Shown: piece after piece, positions 12,076 through 27,570 of the stretch
How the letters are laid out: the number at the start of each line of letters is the position of its first letter
Position numbering within the stretch: the first letter of the stretch is position 1
DNA from: Strix aluco
Taxonomy: Eukaryota; Chordata; Aves; Strigiformes; Strigidae
Reading direction: 5' to 3'
DNA: 64,000 nucleotides
Assembly (NCBI RefSeq): GCF_031877795.1
Contig: NC_133933.1
Coordinates: 23,030,029 to 23,094,028 of the forward strand
The notes under the pieces: model-generated
Seen by the model: the letters and a program-made list of their open reading frames with translations, nothing else
What the model was told of the DNA's origin: nothing
The model's database searches: none
Position numbers and translations under genes: made by a program

Positions 12076-13309
12076 AACTATCTCTCTGCTTCACTGTTTC
12101 TGGAGCTGCAGCTCATGCAGCAGCATCCAGGCTAGCTTCAGGCTGGCTGGGCTGCATGCAAGTGGGACACGGCAGTGGCAGCACAGAAGTCCACAGTGGT
12201 TGCAAAGGTCACCTGAAGACCTGCATAGTTAGTGCACTTAAAGCACTGTGCTAAGGCCCCAATGCTATCAATAACCAAGCTAGTACATGGAAAACCAGCT
12301 CAGGTTATGGCTGCATGTACGCAGCAGGTTAGGTACTTAGCCCAAGAAAGTACCCTCTCTTTTTCAAGCTACCACAGCTTATTCATCAAAAGAAAAGTTA
12401 CTCTGCAGTGAATGTTCATGCAGTTTAGCTTGGGGATTAATAGAAGAACTTACCAATGCGTAATTCTTTCCTTACCTGAAGTAACAGAATCACCTGGGCT
12501 CAGAATTTTCTTCAGAACAAGACTATCTACTTGGACTGCAGTCTCTTTGAGGTGGGATGCTAGCAGTTCCCATAGTGGCTAGTCCCTAGGAGCTGGGGAG
12601 ATGAGAACATAAAAGTGCTCATGAAAAAGGCAGTTCAGCTTCTTCATCAATGTTTAGTTTAGTTCTGTGGGTCTTAAAGCTGTGTACTTCATCCTGTCTA
12701 CTCACATTTTAGGGCTTTCATTTCCTTGTGAGATCTCAACATTTAGCAAACTCTAATAGGAAATGCATCCATGTAAATTAGAGCAAAACCTGCCCCAGAG
12801 AGCAGAACAGGTGCAGTTTTCCTTTAAGAGTCATTTTCCACAAGCACTACATAAATAAAAGCTGATTGCACCAGAAGCAGGGAGCGAAGATTTCCTTCAT
12901 TGCAGGAAAGGAGCTCTGGGGTGATAAATGCCAGTGCTGCTAGCTCATCTGACAGCACGCGTGCTGTTAATCGCCTCCTCTCTGGGGAAACGGCAGGTAT
13001 ATTCCCCTCCAGGTATGGTGATTCATTGTCTGGAACTGATATCTCTGCTTAAATGGTGGATTAACATGATTTAAGAAATATTCATTGCAAAGTTGATTAG
13101 AAAGCACCATCACCAACCTGGCAGGAGATTTCAGTTATTGCAGCATGACACCATTTTGAGATTGTCAGCTTTTCTGCAGAAGGCTGTATTGATGTGTCCA
13201 TTTTCACAGTGGCTCTAGAGAAGGAAACCCAGAAGGCTGAAGGATTTATGTGTGGTAATGAGCCTTTGGATTATTTGCTCTCCTAAGTATTTGTGGAATC
13301 CTGCAAGGG

Positions 13310-13332
13310 AAAAAAAAAAAAAAAAAAAAAAA
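13310..13332 (+). repeat. Poly(A) run of 23
   Basis: An uninterrupted run of A. No recognisable retrocopy body precedes it, so it is listed as simple sequence. Confidence 0.95.
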
Positions 13333-16300
13333 GCAGCATCTGACTGAAAAGCACAGGGCTGTGCACTGGGAGAGCAGGAGTGTTTTCTCCTAGTGGCACC
13401 CTGTGAGATTGTGGCAGATGTAGCATGGCCCAGACTTGAGGTTTGCTTTTGCAGAGCAGGGACATTAATCCACCTCAGGGTACCTGTGCAGTTTAATGCA
13501 CTCATGAGTAAAAGATGCTGAGGGATCACTGGAAACTCAAAACTGCTTCTCTGCGGTCATCTACCACCTCAGGGCTGTTTAAAAGTACAAATAAAGGACT
13601 GGCCCTACGCTTAGGACCAACAGCTGTGGTGTGTTCCTTCCTCTGGTCCAGCGGCACTGGCAGCAAAGGACAAATATCAGGAAGCGCTGTTGAACCCGTG
13701 TTTTCTGTGAAGTTAGCATGGCTTGCGAGGTCTCAGCTGGCACCACAGAATTTCACATATTTTGGGATTTAATGAACCTTTATTCCTCTCTGCCCTGAAA
13801 TGAAAACACACAAAAAATGCATAAAGCCATGCCTTCTTTTAAAAGAGATTTTAAACTAAATATATTTACCTCCTCTCCACTTTGCCCAGCTTTCCTGAGG
13901 GCAGACTGCTGTTCTGTGTAGCCAGCCACCTCTCTGAAGCAGCAAATTTTGTATCATCTTTTGGGGTTGGGGGGGTGGGGAGAACAGCATAATTTTGCCC
14001 AAGTACTGATGGAAGCTTTGGCATTAAGAAAGGCAACTCTCTTCACTCCACCCACAGAGCTTATGTGCTGAAGTATTAAGACTGCTATCTTTTGCAACAT
14101 TTCAGACATATGTCTTCATTTCTTACTTCTGCTGCTTTTACCCCTGTGAAGATCACACTCTTTTTAGCAGAAATACTCCCAATTTACACCATTGTAAATA
14201 AAAGAAACAGGCTGGGAATTTTTCCAGGGTAGTGAACACAGCTATGTTTTGTGTAAAGGAGGAATCTTCCTTCAATCACCTTCACATTTGCTGCAGTGAT
14301 TGGGTGTCCCACTGCTTTTGCATTACAAGACTAATGGAAGAACACTATCAAGCCGTTTCATTTCCTCGTTCATAAGGTCAAGTGTTACCATTTATTTGCT
14401 TCTCTTAGACCAGATGCACGGAGGCTATGAATAATATTATTCATAGACAATCTCCTTTGCTGTGTGTTCGTGAACTCATATTTCTGGCAGGACCTGCCCT
14501 TCTAAAGCACAAACTTTTATGACTGTATAAACTGTCAGGCAAATAGCAAAGTCCTACTTCAACATCTGTTTTTACCCAGTCCTCACCCACGAGCTGCCCC
14601 TCAGTGAGAATTCACCATGAGCTGCAGCACTTTGCCATATTCACATATGAATCATTTTGCTCGTAAATGAAGTACAACTGCTGCTGGAGTGAAATGTGGC
14701 AGCTGCTTAACAGTACATAATGAATCTGCACAGCTAGATGCTACTGCCACTTGAGGGAGGGGGGATTTGGTGTGAAAAATATATCTCTCTGGAGCCTTAT
14801 TTTCAGAAGAAATATCCACCGACTTCAGAACTACAGCAGGAATTCTTCAAGAATAAAAATAAAAGAATAAAAAAAAACAGGCAGCCTGCTACCAACACCC
14901 ATATTAGCACTAGAATTTCCCAGCGGAATATTTTCCTTCAGTAAAATGCCAATCTGTCAAACATGAAAGCCACTAGCAATGAATTTTTACCATGAGAAAG
15001 ACACAATACTTTTGAATAATGCCACTAGGCTCCATTTTGATTTTGGAATAGGCTCATTTTTTGCTTATGAAAAAACATATCACTTCAGGATCCTCTCTGT
15101 GTTATCCAAAAGGTTTAGCACTGCAATGTAAAAAAGATTCCAAGTGTTATTGCAACAGCTCACTACATTCAGTCTGATGTTATTTTTCAGAACGTGGTTT
15201 CCCAGGAAATTTCGGACTTTGTTTTTCATTTGAATAAGGAATAGAATATGAAAGCTCTTTGAATGTACTGAACCCTCTACAAAACTGAAAGACCAGTTTA
15301 GCCCCACAGCAGCTATCACTGAAACTCTCCATGAGAATGAGTCTATCCCATCACCATGAGTAACATCAAAGCGTTTTTTAAACCGAGCTCTCATGACGTT
15401 ATCCTTGCGAGTGACACAGGTACCCTTTCATCTGGCCATAGCACTGCTGTTTTGCTTTACCAAACTTTGCTAGTAACGGCTCAGAAATTTCAGTAAGTGG
15501 ACTAAGTAAGTGAATGAGCACTTCTGCTCTTCTCACCATGGTGTCTCTTATCTACCTCTTCATAATTGGGGTACTGGGTTCCATGAAACAGCAGGGACTC
15601 CATTAGAGCCAGACTTTTGTGGAGGGTGCGTCAAAATGAAGTTCTTGTTTTCATCGGCATATGAGCCCTTGTTTGGCATTTCTGCGTCCAGCCCTTGTTG
15701 AAGCCCTGTAGGCATGAGATAATTTATTTCACGCTTTTTTGTTTTGTTTTTGTCTTGGTGTGAACAGATTGCAACAGTCTCACATTTGTTTGTTTTTCAG
15801 AAACGTTCCTGCCATCCTCTAATGAAGAATCCTTGGCCTGCAGATCATTCACAGACAGTTTACTAGAAACATTAGCAGTTCAGAGTCCTCCCCTCAGTCT
15901 TTGCTGATTAGTGGCATATATTGCACAACTCAGCTTCTTCTTCCTTACATCTTGTCATTTGTAAGGTGCCAATAAGGATGCACTGCTGGTGTTCCAGTCA
16001 GATAGGCAACTTGCTGTCTATTTTTCCACCTTGCTCCCACAAAACAACCAACACCTAGAGATACTAAAGGCTGCAATTTGAGACAAGCCAGATAGATGCT
16101 CTGGGTTCCATGTTCTTCAGTATACACTCAAAACCTGAAAATGGGGTTACTATCCAAATCAGGGCAGGGGGAGAAGAGGGATCTGAAGCTGATTATGGCA
16201 AACCCTAATACTGTCACAGTGGAATTAAGACCATGAGGTAGCTGGAAGTCACAGACATAACATCCTAGCCTTGGCCTGTAAGAAGCCCTTGTGGAGCTTC

Positions 16301-19300
16301 TCCACCACAGAGTGTGTTGCATGCTGACAGTATTGGTCATTGTTTGACTATATTGGATCCATGAAATACAAATAATGAGAGAGAAGGAGAAACTGAATTA
16401 ATTTCTCAGACTAACACTTCCATCAGCAAACTCCTAGAAATGTAAGAGATAAAAAACCATCAGGCAGATAGTTTTGATGACTCTGGCTTCATCTTCTCTT
16501 CATCCAACAGAAGGGACCTCATCTGAAGCAATAATACCCAATAATACATACTTGCAAGGTACCTAGCAATTTAAAAAGCAAGTCTGTCTTGAAAATGGAT
16601 GGAGAACATGCCAAAACACAGAAACTTGCTCGTAATGTCTGAAAAAAGCATGTTCATCTCAGTTACCACATTAAATATAATAGGCACGGGTCTTTCTGCC
16701 TCCAGAACAGGGCAGCAGGTAGTTCTCCTTGCTGCCCCAGTGAGCACAGGCATGAGGCTCCCAGGATCATGTTGTGTTTCCATGGAATATGCAGGGTGCC
16801 TAAACCAGGTGGTTTTAGCATTTAGATAAATTCTGCATGTGCCCCACTGCAACCAGGAGTTACCATCCATTGCTCTTGATAACTGACACTCCACAGTTCC
16901 TCTCACATACACTGAGCCCAAAATCACTCCCATCCCAGAGCATCTCCTGCTCAACAGAAGATGAATCTCAGCACAAGGTGGAGTGTGGCTTCTGTCATTG
17001 CCCTGCATTCAGCTGCTTCTAGAGCTTTCTGTGAAAAAAGGAGTCTACACAAGTAAAAAACAAAACACCACTCATAAAGAAGGCAGGCCAGTTTATAGCT
17101 CTTGAGGCTATACCTGTGCAACACTGTTCAGTGGTGTTGCTTCAGCTCAAACCAAATGTGAATATGACCCCTTATTTGAAAGGCTCCAGTCAGGAGTGGG
17201 CTTCTCCAATAATCAAGACAGTTTTGCTGCTGAGGGCTCCAGTCAAGGGAGGAGGAGAAAAACAACAAGGTTTTATATAGAAAGAGCTTAGTGATTTACC
17301 TGGATGAACTTTTAATACCAGCACAGAGCTGGAAGGAAAGAGTATTTGTTCTTTTGCAGTATGCTCTGGTGGGTGCTCTAGTGCCTAGGACTCATGAGAC
17401 TCAAGCCTATCTGAGCTCAAAGACAAGCAAAGACCATCTGGTGGTGAAGGTCTAGATAAGAAGTGGAGAATTTAAGGCACAGACCCAGTGGTGCCCTCCC
17501 AGGGGCAGTCACCTTGAGCAGCACGGCATCAGGGCTCAGCCTGGATTCAGACATAGAAATGGCTAAATGCCTGATGGAGAAAACCATCCTCCTCAAATTC
17601 AGTTTTCCAGGAACTGCGAGGGGCCAGCTGTGACCTGCGTGAAGAAAATATATCAGCACATGCCACTGCAGCACCCTTGAAAAGAAAGAATCTATGTGTT
17701 TGCTCTCAATTTCCAGCCTGTTGCCACATGCCTGTGGTGCACTGGGCATGCTGACTGGCACGCTGTTTCCCACGCTGGCCCTTTACTATAACCTCTTTCT
17801 CCTCGCTGTGCTGGCAGCAGGCTCCCATTACGTGGATGAGCAGCTTCAGAGCAGCTCCAGCCCTGAGCTCTTTTGTCAGGATAACAGTCTCCTCTCAGAG
17901 CTGCACAACATGCATTGATAATGCAGGTCTGCTCTCTTGGCTCTGCTCTATCAGTATGCAGAACAATGAGGATTGGTACTGTATCTGAGGTATTAATTAC
18001 ATACCTTAAATAGATAGATTTAGCTAGGGCTCAGTGCAAGTAGGGAGAGCAAGATACCAGTACAGAGAACAGCATATGGTCCCTAGTGAACATTTCTGAC
18101 ACTTTTCGTTGACATTTCAACTAATATTCTTCCCTGTATTGAGGAATGTATGTATTAAGGAAGTGCATTATAGATTGCATTTAACATTTCCAGCCAAACT
18201 ACACTATATTTCTGAACACACTCTTCTTCCTGGGGGAGGAGGAAGGGGAAGACTGAACCCTAGAAAACTTCTGTGGTCAAACACAGGAGGCTATGGGTAA
18301 CAGTCACAAACAGGGATAGAAACAGGGCCAAAATACAGAACAAGAATGTAAACAGAAGGGCAAAGTCTCAGGTATTCTACAGAGGATCACTTCTGTGAAA
18401 ATTATTCCATCCAGTAAAAAAACTGTAAAATGCAAGGCAACGCCTGAAAGGGAAGAGGGACACTGTAGGAGTGGACAAGGCTCAGCAAGACTGGCCCCAG
18501 GGTGAAACAGACTTGGAAATGGTTGCTCCCCATTGAGGTGAGCAAAACTGGTACAATACCATGCTGGGAAGCACCTAGGAGAATCTGAAAATAAACTGGA
18601 AAACAACATGCTAGTGCCTCAATTCCTGGTGCATTTTTAGTTTCAATATTTTCTGGAACAGAACGTGTTAATTTTAAATTTGGTGAGCTTATTAGAAACT
18701 CCCAGACCAAATCACTAATCTCACTATACTAGCACTAATATAAAAGAGAGTTTAAGACGGAACAAGAGCTGGATGAGCAGCTGTCACATCCCCCCCAGCC
18801 CACCTGATGAGAAGGGTCTCGTCCTTCTCCCAGTCATCTAATTTCCTCCAGCTACTGTTGATGCTGGTGACCCATGCAGATGCAAAAAGGGAGTGAGTAT
18901 GGAGCAGAGCTCAGCAAAGCAGTTCTCCTGACTCACTAATGGAAAAGAAAAGGCAACACCATTCGAGCAGCTCTCAAGAACAAATCGGGGACCTTGACTC
19001 TGCACAGTGAACCATCAAAAGTTTGTTCTCCAGAGCAAGAAGATTTTGAACTTAAAAATAATCAGTGCTGGGACCTCTCTGTACTGTCACATTTTGTTCA
19101 CTGATGTGGGATAAGACTACGAGGCAATACTGAATCAAGTCCCTTGTTTACTGCATCCAAGAGAAAACTCCGTATAAGCACACGTGTGATGTGCTGAAAT
19201 GAAGACTAAGCTATTTCTCTCCTGCAGTCTGAATTTCAATTACTGTGCTTGTTGCAGCGTACTGAGACCAGACCTCGGTAGCCATTAGCTGGAGAATCAA

Positions 19301-22300
19301 ACTGTAATGTGTTTGACCCAATATATGTCCTGGTGAGTGACAGAGAATGGTATTGAGGAGGAAATACCGTGGGCTGTGATGGATCGGATTCCTGGAACAA
19401 AGAATTACTTTCCTCTTCTCCATTCCCTTTATATCCTCCTGCCAAATCACCAGGGATGGTGCTATTAACTATGGGCTACAGAGAGCATTGCAGCATCTTG
19501 CAAGGAAGTCACAAAGACAGGTTTCATACTAAATAACTGGACTGTCAGAGAGAGAGGAGAGGACACTGCATTGCTGCGAGACAAAAACTGAAATATATAA
19601 AGTATAGCTACCCCATCTTGCAGCTTTTTTGGGGCCACAGGCTGCTATTTATTATGTGTGTACTGTGCCTCATACAATAAAGACTTTGATCCCTGACTGG
19701 AGCTTCTAGGAGCTCTGTAATACAAACAGTAATAACAAACAATTACTCCATATCACAATGATGAATGATTAAAACATTTTATTGTGTTTAACAATTGGGT
19801 ATATAAAAAACACAAGGAAGTTTCAGAACAGTTAATCTTTAATTGTGGGTTGGTTTTTTTTTATTAACCAAACTGTCTTAATAAATCTCTGGGCATTTCA
19901 TTAATGAGCACAGTTACATGTTGTGGAAAAGCCAAGTGATTATCATAAAAATTATGTTTTATGAAGATTTCTACGCTTTTGTTTTACTTGCTGTGTTACC
20001 AGGCCTGCAGCACAGGCCACAGAACTACAGTGCGGACATACAGTCACTTTTTTACCTCTACCTCCTTTCAAGCACACACCCTTTGCCTTTTTTGCCAGTA
20101 CCACCAGTGGCAGTTTGGAGACAGGTTAGACCCTGTTATCTCCTTCAACACTGCGCAGTAAGTGAAGAGGAGAGTTCAACAACTCCTCATGACTACTCAT
20201 AGTGGACAACAAGTCGGTGGCTGGGACTGCCAGGGCTGTGCCCCACCCTTTGTCACCTTAGCACTGCAAGGAGTTTAAGGTGCGTGCTTTATACCCCTTT
20301 GTGTTTGCCAGAACTCCAGAGAGAAAATTTTGCTGTCAAACATTCACAGAGAGACAATCTAAAGTGAAATCAGAAAGCATTTAGTTGGAAAATGAATTCC
20401 CGTTTATAATTCAAGAGTCCACCTCAGAAACCCACCTGAAATTCTTGTTTCTCTAACAGGCTCAAGGCCTGGATTTCCAAATAAAACGATGCACAGCTGA
20501 CTGCTGGCTTCAGGATCCAACCCAAAGGCCACCGACTTTGACAGAATGATTCAACAACTTCAGTGTACCTTGGAGAACATCTTTTAGGACAAAGCAGCAG
20601 CACTCTAGCCCCACCTGGAGTCAATGGCCACATCATGGACACTGAGCCTTTATCCCTACTGTTAAAGACAATGGGAGACACCAATGGCCTAAGTCTGTCC
20701 CTAAGGCCAAGTGGCGTGTGCCCATACCACAAAACTTACTTTTTCCCCAAAAGAAGGCAGTCTGATCCAGGCTGGCAGGGTACTGGCGTTTGCAAACTAC
20801 CATCTGGTAAATAATAGTTGCCACTTTGCTAACCAGCAAAAACAAACTCTTTGGGTTAGTTTCAGACCTGAAGAAAAGCCCATATGCCTGAAGACTTCCC
20901 TGTTTCCTTTCATCTGCATCTATATCAATAGGTCTAACACAAGATGCTACATCTTCCTGCCAGCCTGACCTTGCTCTTCATTTTCACCATTCCTGTCCAG
21001 CACTTCCCTAATGCTTGCCCTCACACCTGCATTTGTGCAAAGCAATTTGTTAAAGCTTGTGTCAAAAGTGCGTAAAAAGTAAATATTTGCAAAGACCAGC
21101 TCCACTGACTCTACCTGCTATTACCTGGGGTTGTGTTCCTCATGGACAGTCAGGTGTTACCAAAGCACAGGAAAGTTGACTTGTGTTGCTGTCATCATCT
21201 GCAGTAGGTATTACAGCCTGAACTGTGGTGCCCAAAGAAGAATTACAGCTAATGCAACACCCAGAAAGCCTCTTAGCACCAAACCAAACACCAGGCTTCA
21301 GCCTGAGCTTGGATTTGACTCACACACAGATCTGTTTACCCTTGATTGAGTAAACCACTTACAAACACTTCCAACCAGCCCCGTGGCCCAGAGAGCAGAG
21401 CAGAGCAGAACAGGGCCGGACCACAGGGTGTCCTGCCCAAAAGTCACACCAGCACCTTTGGTTTCACAGAAAGTTAACGCCAGGTCCAAACTCCACCCTT
21501 GCACATAACCAGACATTTCCCATTGATTTCTCTATCCCTTCCTCCAGTGACCAAGAGGAGATATTGCCAGATGACTGGGTGGTGGCAATCTGAGAGGGCC
21601 TTTCATAACGGCAACAGCAGGGTAGCTTAGCAAGCCTGTGGACATCCTCATTTGAAAGATAGATCAATGGGCTGGCATTCAATGAAAGTGGCTTATAATC
21701 CCCCTGTTGTTTTTCTGAGGAATTATCTTTCCTCTTTTTCAAAGGTGGTGTTTTTTTCCAGGTTCCTGCTACTTTCATGTAGTGTTTCTACAAATGTGTT
21801 TCTAAATAATTTTACTGGCAAGAATATATTCAAAAATAGTGTTCTCAGAAAAGCTTTCAGTAATGGAAAATAGATTGGGTGTTGTGTAGACCGAGTCACT
21901 GAAAATAGAGTTTCTATCATTTGGGTGAAAACACACAGAATTTCCATATCAACTGACCAGTGTGGTGTCCAGCCTGTAACTAACAAGATGCAGAAAGCTT
22001 TGCAGAAAGCTTTAATAAATCCTTATTAAAGAAGGCATTCATACCAGAACAAATCATCCCCTTCTACTTGGTTCTTTTTCTGGTAAAAGGGAAGAAATAA
22101 TATGTGACAGATGCTGATAACTTTGCTCAGAGTGCTTCTGCAAGATACTGAGATATGGCAAGGCAATGCATGGATCAAAAAGTTATCCCTGTCAAAAGAA
22201 GCTGGAGGAAATTCCACTACTATCATTTGTCAATAAGCAGCCCACAGCTGTTTCTTCCTAACTCTGGATCAAATTCTTAAGGCATAGGTCAACTACTAAG

Positions 22301-22770
22301 GATTTTAATGACTTACTATTTTTAGTAGTACAAAACATTTTAAGGTCACACTCATTTTAGTCAGAAAATAGAAACACATCAAGTACCTTAATGCATTCAG
22401 ACCAGCTAATCAACACATCAGCACAGCCAGGATTTTGAATCTCAAATACCTTACTTTGAGCTGCTCACGGACTGAAAAATTCATAAATCAGAAATGACTA
22501 ATGGCCGTATTCAGCAAATAATTTCAGACAGCAAATGCATTTGAGAAGCCCTCAATCTGTCCATAGGAAGACCAGAAATGATAAGAAGAGCTGACTTTGG
22601 CTGTCCTTCTCTGGGAAATGATTTACTCATAGGAAACCCCAGTTGTTCGGCTCCCAAGACACTGGCCCAGAGGAGCTGGACAAGCCTGGATCCAGCTCAG
22701 GGCATGCTCTTGACAGTAATAGCAGCTGCCCTACAGAAACCCTCAGGAAAATGTTTACAGAAGCTACCAT

Positions 22771-22796
22771 ATTTTTTTTTTTTAAAAAATTAAAAA
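22771..22796. repeat. T-run followed by A-run
   Basis: Low-complexity T then A tract, able to form a small hairpin. Confidence 0.8.
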
Positions 22797-24014
22797 TCTC
22801 TATCACTCCATCTCCTGTGTTGGCTCAATCCATCAGGACAAGAAACATCTGTTCCTGCAGTGGCTGGCTGATCTCTCCACTGAACCGCACGCGTGGCAAT
22901 AACAAAGCATGTGAGGTTTTAAAATTAAATTTGCTATGAGATTGAAATCGGGCAGATCTGCAGCAGTTTCTGTAAAGCCATATACACTCAATTAACAGCC
23001 AGCCATCGGGCAGTCGCAGCACAGGCACCGCAAGGTGATTCCAAACCCTCAGGCCCATTCCCTGACCGCAGTAGCCATTCCAAGACACCCAGGCTCAGGG
23101 GATCAGCTAGAGGATTTCACCTTTTGGATGACAGCACAGCTCTGAGGGACACCAGCCATGAGCAAGCTGAACAACACTACTCCAAACACTCCTGCTCATC
23201 TTCCTGCTTCCCTGGGAGACCCCGTGGGCAGCAGAGAGAGGAGTTAGAGCTCTCAGCTCCCTCTAACTTGGCAGAGATCACTTTCTTCCCCAGTGTAGTC
23301 CGTGTAACCTGTGCCCAGGGCAAGGTGCTGCTGGCAGGTGGCCACCACCCATGAGGAGAGGTCCCAGCCTAGCCCAGCCCCTCAGCCACCATGGTGGCAC
23401 CTCGGGGAAAACATGCTTAAGGAATGGAGAAATGCCATAAAGACAGAGGGAGGAAAAACGTGAGAGAAACTGCCCTTCAGAAAACAATCAGAGAAGGCAA
23501 TTCAGCACCTGGGAATCCTCCTCATGGCTTCCCCCTCCACCCATGGCAGAGCTCCCAACAGCCCCAGCCACACACCATATCCCTTTCTAGTGCAAAAAGG
23601 CAGCTTTTTGTTTGCCCACCTGTGTCTGCCTCACATGTGAGAGACCACACATGAGCTAGAGCACAGGTGACTGCACACATTTAAATCCTATAGATACATG
23701 GAGCAAAGATGTGTCCCAGGAAACCCACCTCTTTGCATGAGGGACACTGTGTGTGCAAGAACATGGGAGAGCCAAAACCATGTGAGCACACAAGGACCAC
23801 AGCACAACCACCAGTGCTGCATCTGAACACCTTATTCCGTGTTGAATCATATGCCAGATCTGCTCACTCTTTCCCCTCCTGCACAAATCTAATAAAAATG
23901 AAAAAAAAAGCTGCCACTTACGGCCAGCGGATCAGCCCCAGCCAGCCGTGCGGTTCCATGCTGGATATAGACTTTACTGTCAGATACTCTCTAATCAACT
24001 GAGCTGTTTTGCAG

Positions 24015-24066
24015 GGGTTGTTTTTTGGTTTTTTTGGGGTTTTTTATTTAACTTTTTGTGGTTGTT
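24015..24066. repeat. T/G-rich low-complexity tract
   Basis: Runs of T broken by G doublets and quadruplets over about 50 bases. Confidence 0.8.
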
Positions 24067-27000
24067 TTGTTCATGGCTTCGCTGTGCTAGCAAAGTTCTG
24101 CTGGGCTCCTGGGCATATCACTCACACCGCAGTCCGTGCATGCCACAGACAGGGTTTTCACTGGAGTTCAATGTAATTGCTACCATTTATCACTTTAATA
24201 GTCTAATGAAGGTGAGATGTAATTAGAAAGGTGTCAACTGGAATATGGAGTTTGTTTTACAATTATCTATACAGCAGGTAACCGCTGGCACAGAACAGCG
24301 CCTTTTAAAAAGCTGGTAATATGTGGCATAAATGTTCATCACTGAGTGACTTAAAGTGACCCACAGCCACGTTCTGTAATTGCTGCCTCTCTTTATAAGT
24401 GCTTGAAAGCAAACACAAAAAGATTGAGCCCCTCCCAAGGTAGCTTTTCCAGCCAATGAAGATGGTTTATGTCCATGCAACTGAGCCCATATAACTGTCA
24501 CCTCAACTCCATTCCCACTTGCAGAGTGATCAGCAGTGATTTTGCTTGAGTGATTTTTGTCTGTGTAAGCAAACTCAAATGAATGCAACAATAATAAGAA
24601 CTCCCAGCAGAGCTATTGCAAAAAAAAAAAAAGTCTTCAGAAGGAAGCACATAGCCTTCTAATTGCACCCACCAAAAAAAAGAAATTTAAAAAAATCACT
24701 GAGAATTAAAAGCAGTTTAGGAAGTTGCATTGCTTTCTGGTTTACTCAAAATAAATGTTTATAGGGTAAAGTGAGTTTTATGCAGTTGGCAGGATGGCTG
24801 ACCCTTACTTAAGGCAAAATGTCTAAAGGCACAAATAATGCTTCTCCTGGATAACGATCTCCTGCTGCTAAATAAATACCAGGGTTTGTTGCTTGATGGA
24901 TATTGTGCAGTAAAGTAATGATGGCTGATGGTGCTGTTAGCAGATAGCTTAAGGCTGAGTGGGAGACCAGAGATTCAGACAGTCAGAAGTCTCCTGAGCC
25001 CACCAACCACAGTACAAAGTATGACTCTCCTTAAAGAGCTAATCTTGTTTCTGAATAAAAGTGTAGTTTTAATTTGTATATTCTCTTGAGGGCTGGTCAA
25101 ATTACTGGAAGAGTGGTTACTTCAGAGAAACAAGCCCTTCCCTCTACAGAATGGAAGCATGGACTTTGGTACTTGGCTAATATCATGAGTGTACTCTAGT
25201 CCTGGTAGCTTTCTCCAGAATTTATAGCTGTAAGATTGATGACCTGTTGTACTGACATCCTTCTGACATTATCTAAAATGGATTTTAATTTAGTGCAAAA
25301 GACTGACTAGAAGTAATGTTGAAGATTTTAGCTCAAAAAGTCAGAAACAGTGAAGATGTAGCCTGCAGCTGTAAGAGCTTAGACTTTGCCTAGCCCTGCT
25401 GTAAGATGAAGGCAGGACTCGCACCTGCCTCTGAGACACTTCCATCCCGTTCATCATGACAGGGTTCCCCCGTGTCTTACAAACCCATAACTGGCTCTGC
25501 ATAGAGCCTTCCCACTGCAGATGCAGCAGTGGGTTAGATGAGGGTAGATTCCTAAAGTACTTGCACATGACACCACAAGTGTTGCTAGCTATTTATCAGA
25601 TGATACTCCTGTCACTAGTCTACCATTTAACATTTTCACCAGGCAGTAGGAAGCACTCAAGTCTTCCATAAGCATCATCCTAATAGCTATGAATTGAGCC
25701 CCTTTCTGCATTATGTGACCAGCTATAGTGCAGGTAGTATAGTATTTTGAAGAGTGTGGTCACACTCTTAACCAAGTATCAGTCTGCCTCCTGGTACACA
25801 CTCCCAGCCTGGTCTTCATTTCCTAGCCTAAGTGACATGCACATCATTTCCAGGTGGCACTTACTGTCATGGTGACATAAAAATTGAGTTTATGAAGTTC
25901 CTTAAACTTCAGGTTGAGACCTGATTACAGCTTCCCTGTACTTTGTGTAGCCATCTGAAGCTACACAAAGAGAACATGAAAAAATGACCATTTCAGAGAG
26001 GCACCATTTTGCACTCACCTTGCAGGATTTTACGTGCCTTCACAAAGAAGAGGTGGCAGCTCAGGTACTCTCTTCCTTTTCGTCAGTTGAACACAGTTCT
26101 TTGATATTCTCAGAAGAAAGTCTTCCTGCTTACAGTTGTATTGTAGCAGACAATCCGACTTCTCATTTGGGGATTGAGTATTTATTTTCTATGTGGACAT
26201 CCCATACACGAGAATCAGCATAGGTTGCTCCAACAGGTGGAAGCCTGCAGAAGTGAAAGCTTGCTACAATGTGGAGGCCATATGATGACAGTGATGGGTT
26301 AGAGAAAGTGATACTGCTAATTGCAGCAATTAAACAGTAATGATATAATTAATGCAAAAATTATGCATGGCTCAAATCCAAGCTATTGGAGTGCAAGAGG
26401 TATTCATCACGCCTAGATGAAAATCATTCCTGTTGAGATGATATCAAATCTGCTTTTATGACTTGATCGTGGATAATAGTTACGAGGAATTCAGGGAACA
26501 GTGACAGACTATGTTCAGCAGTACAAGTAGCCGATGGGAATGGCAATGAAACACAAAAAGACGTTAAATTTGATTGGACAAATTGAGCACTGAAGGTGAA
26601 GAGAACTAAAAAAGGCTTGCTATAGCAAGACCTTTCAGATCCATGTCCTAGACCAACAGCAGATATTGTGCCCCACGTAGCCACATGCAAAGACTGGTTC
26701 AGTTGCCAATACACTCAAATGTACATTTGGTATGGCCCTTTCCAAATGCATGACAAGAAACAGGACCAGAAAAGTCAACTGATTCATTTTACTTTTTATA
26801 CAGCAACTTTTGGTGAAGAGCAGGTTTAAAGACCAGCATTAACTCTGCATAACCCATATCCCACATTTCCAGCCTAGTATACTCACAAATACCTAATCTG
26901 AGAAATAAAGGAAATTAATTGGAAGTGACAATAGGAAATTTTAAGAAGTTTGAATAATATTCCTTAAACTTCAGAAATCGGGTATTCTCAGATAGCTAGT

Positions 27001-27551
27001 AAAAAACAGTGAAAGTTAAAAGTCATCTGTCATGTTTGTTCCATGCCTGTCCCAGCTCTCAGCTCATTATGCAGTTTGGCTTCTAAATTTTGAAAGTCTA
27101 CCCTGTCATATTTCAAGGTATCTATCTCCCATCAGGGCTGTTAGGAGGACATGTTAAAAATATGGCTGAGAAGGCCTCATAAATTGAAAGGAAAAGATTT
27201 TTTTATGATCAAAGGCAATTGTGGCAGCCTGTGAATGTAGACAGTCACATCAGTCAGATGGCTGTACCCAGTAACTCTTTCCCACATTTAGACCAAAAGA
27301 CTACCACTGTGATTGCCATTTGATTGTGCAGCAGTAGCAGAACTGCGAAATGCTTAGAGTTGTTTGGCTGTGCTACAGGTTGAAAACATTGTATGTCTGT
27401 TGCTCCTACAGAAATGTTTTGGATTTGCAAAGCTGGACTTTGGCCGCCCCAAAGCCTTTCCCACAAATTCAGCTTGAAATATTACCGCATTAAGTGATAG
27501 TTTACTGGAACTATATTACTTATGCTTACATACTGGGCATCTTAATGTAGC

Positions 27552-27570
27552 AATAAATAAATAAATAAAA
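27552..27570. repeat. (AATA)n short tandem repeat
   Basis: About four to five AATA units. Confidence 0.9.

Noticed and set aside
16571..17008. 145-codon open frame on the minus strand
   Set aside because: No recognisable domain, and overlapping plus-strand frames of similar quality. No splice or promoter context.
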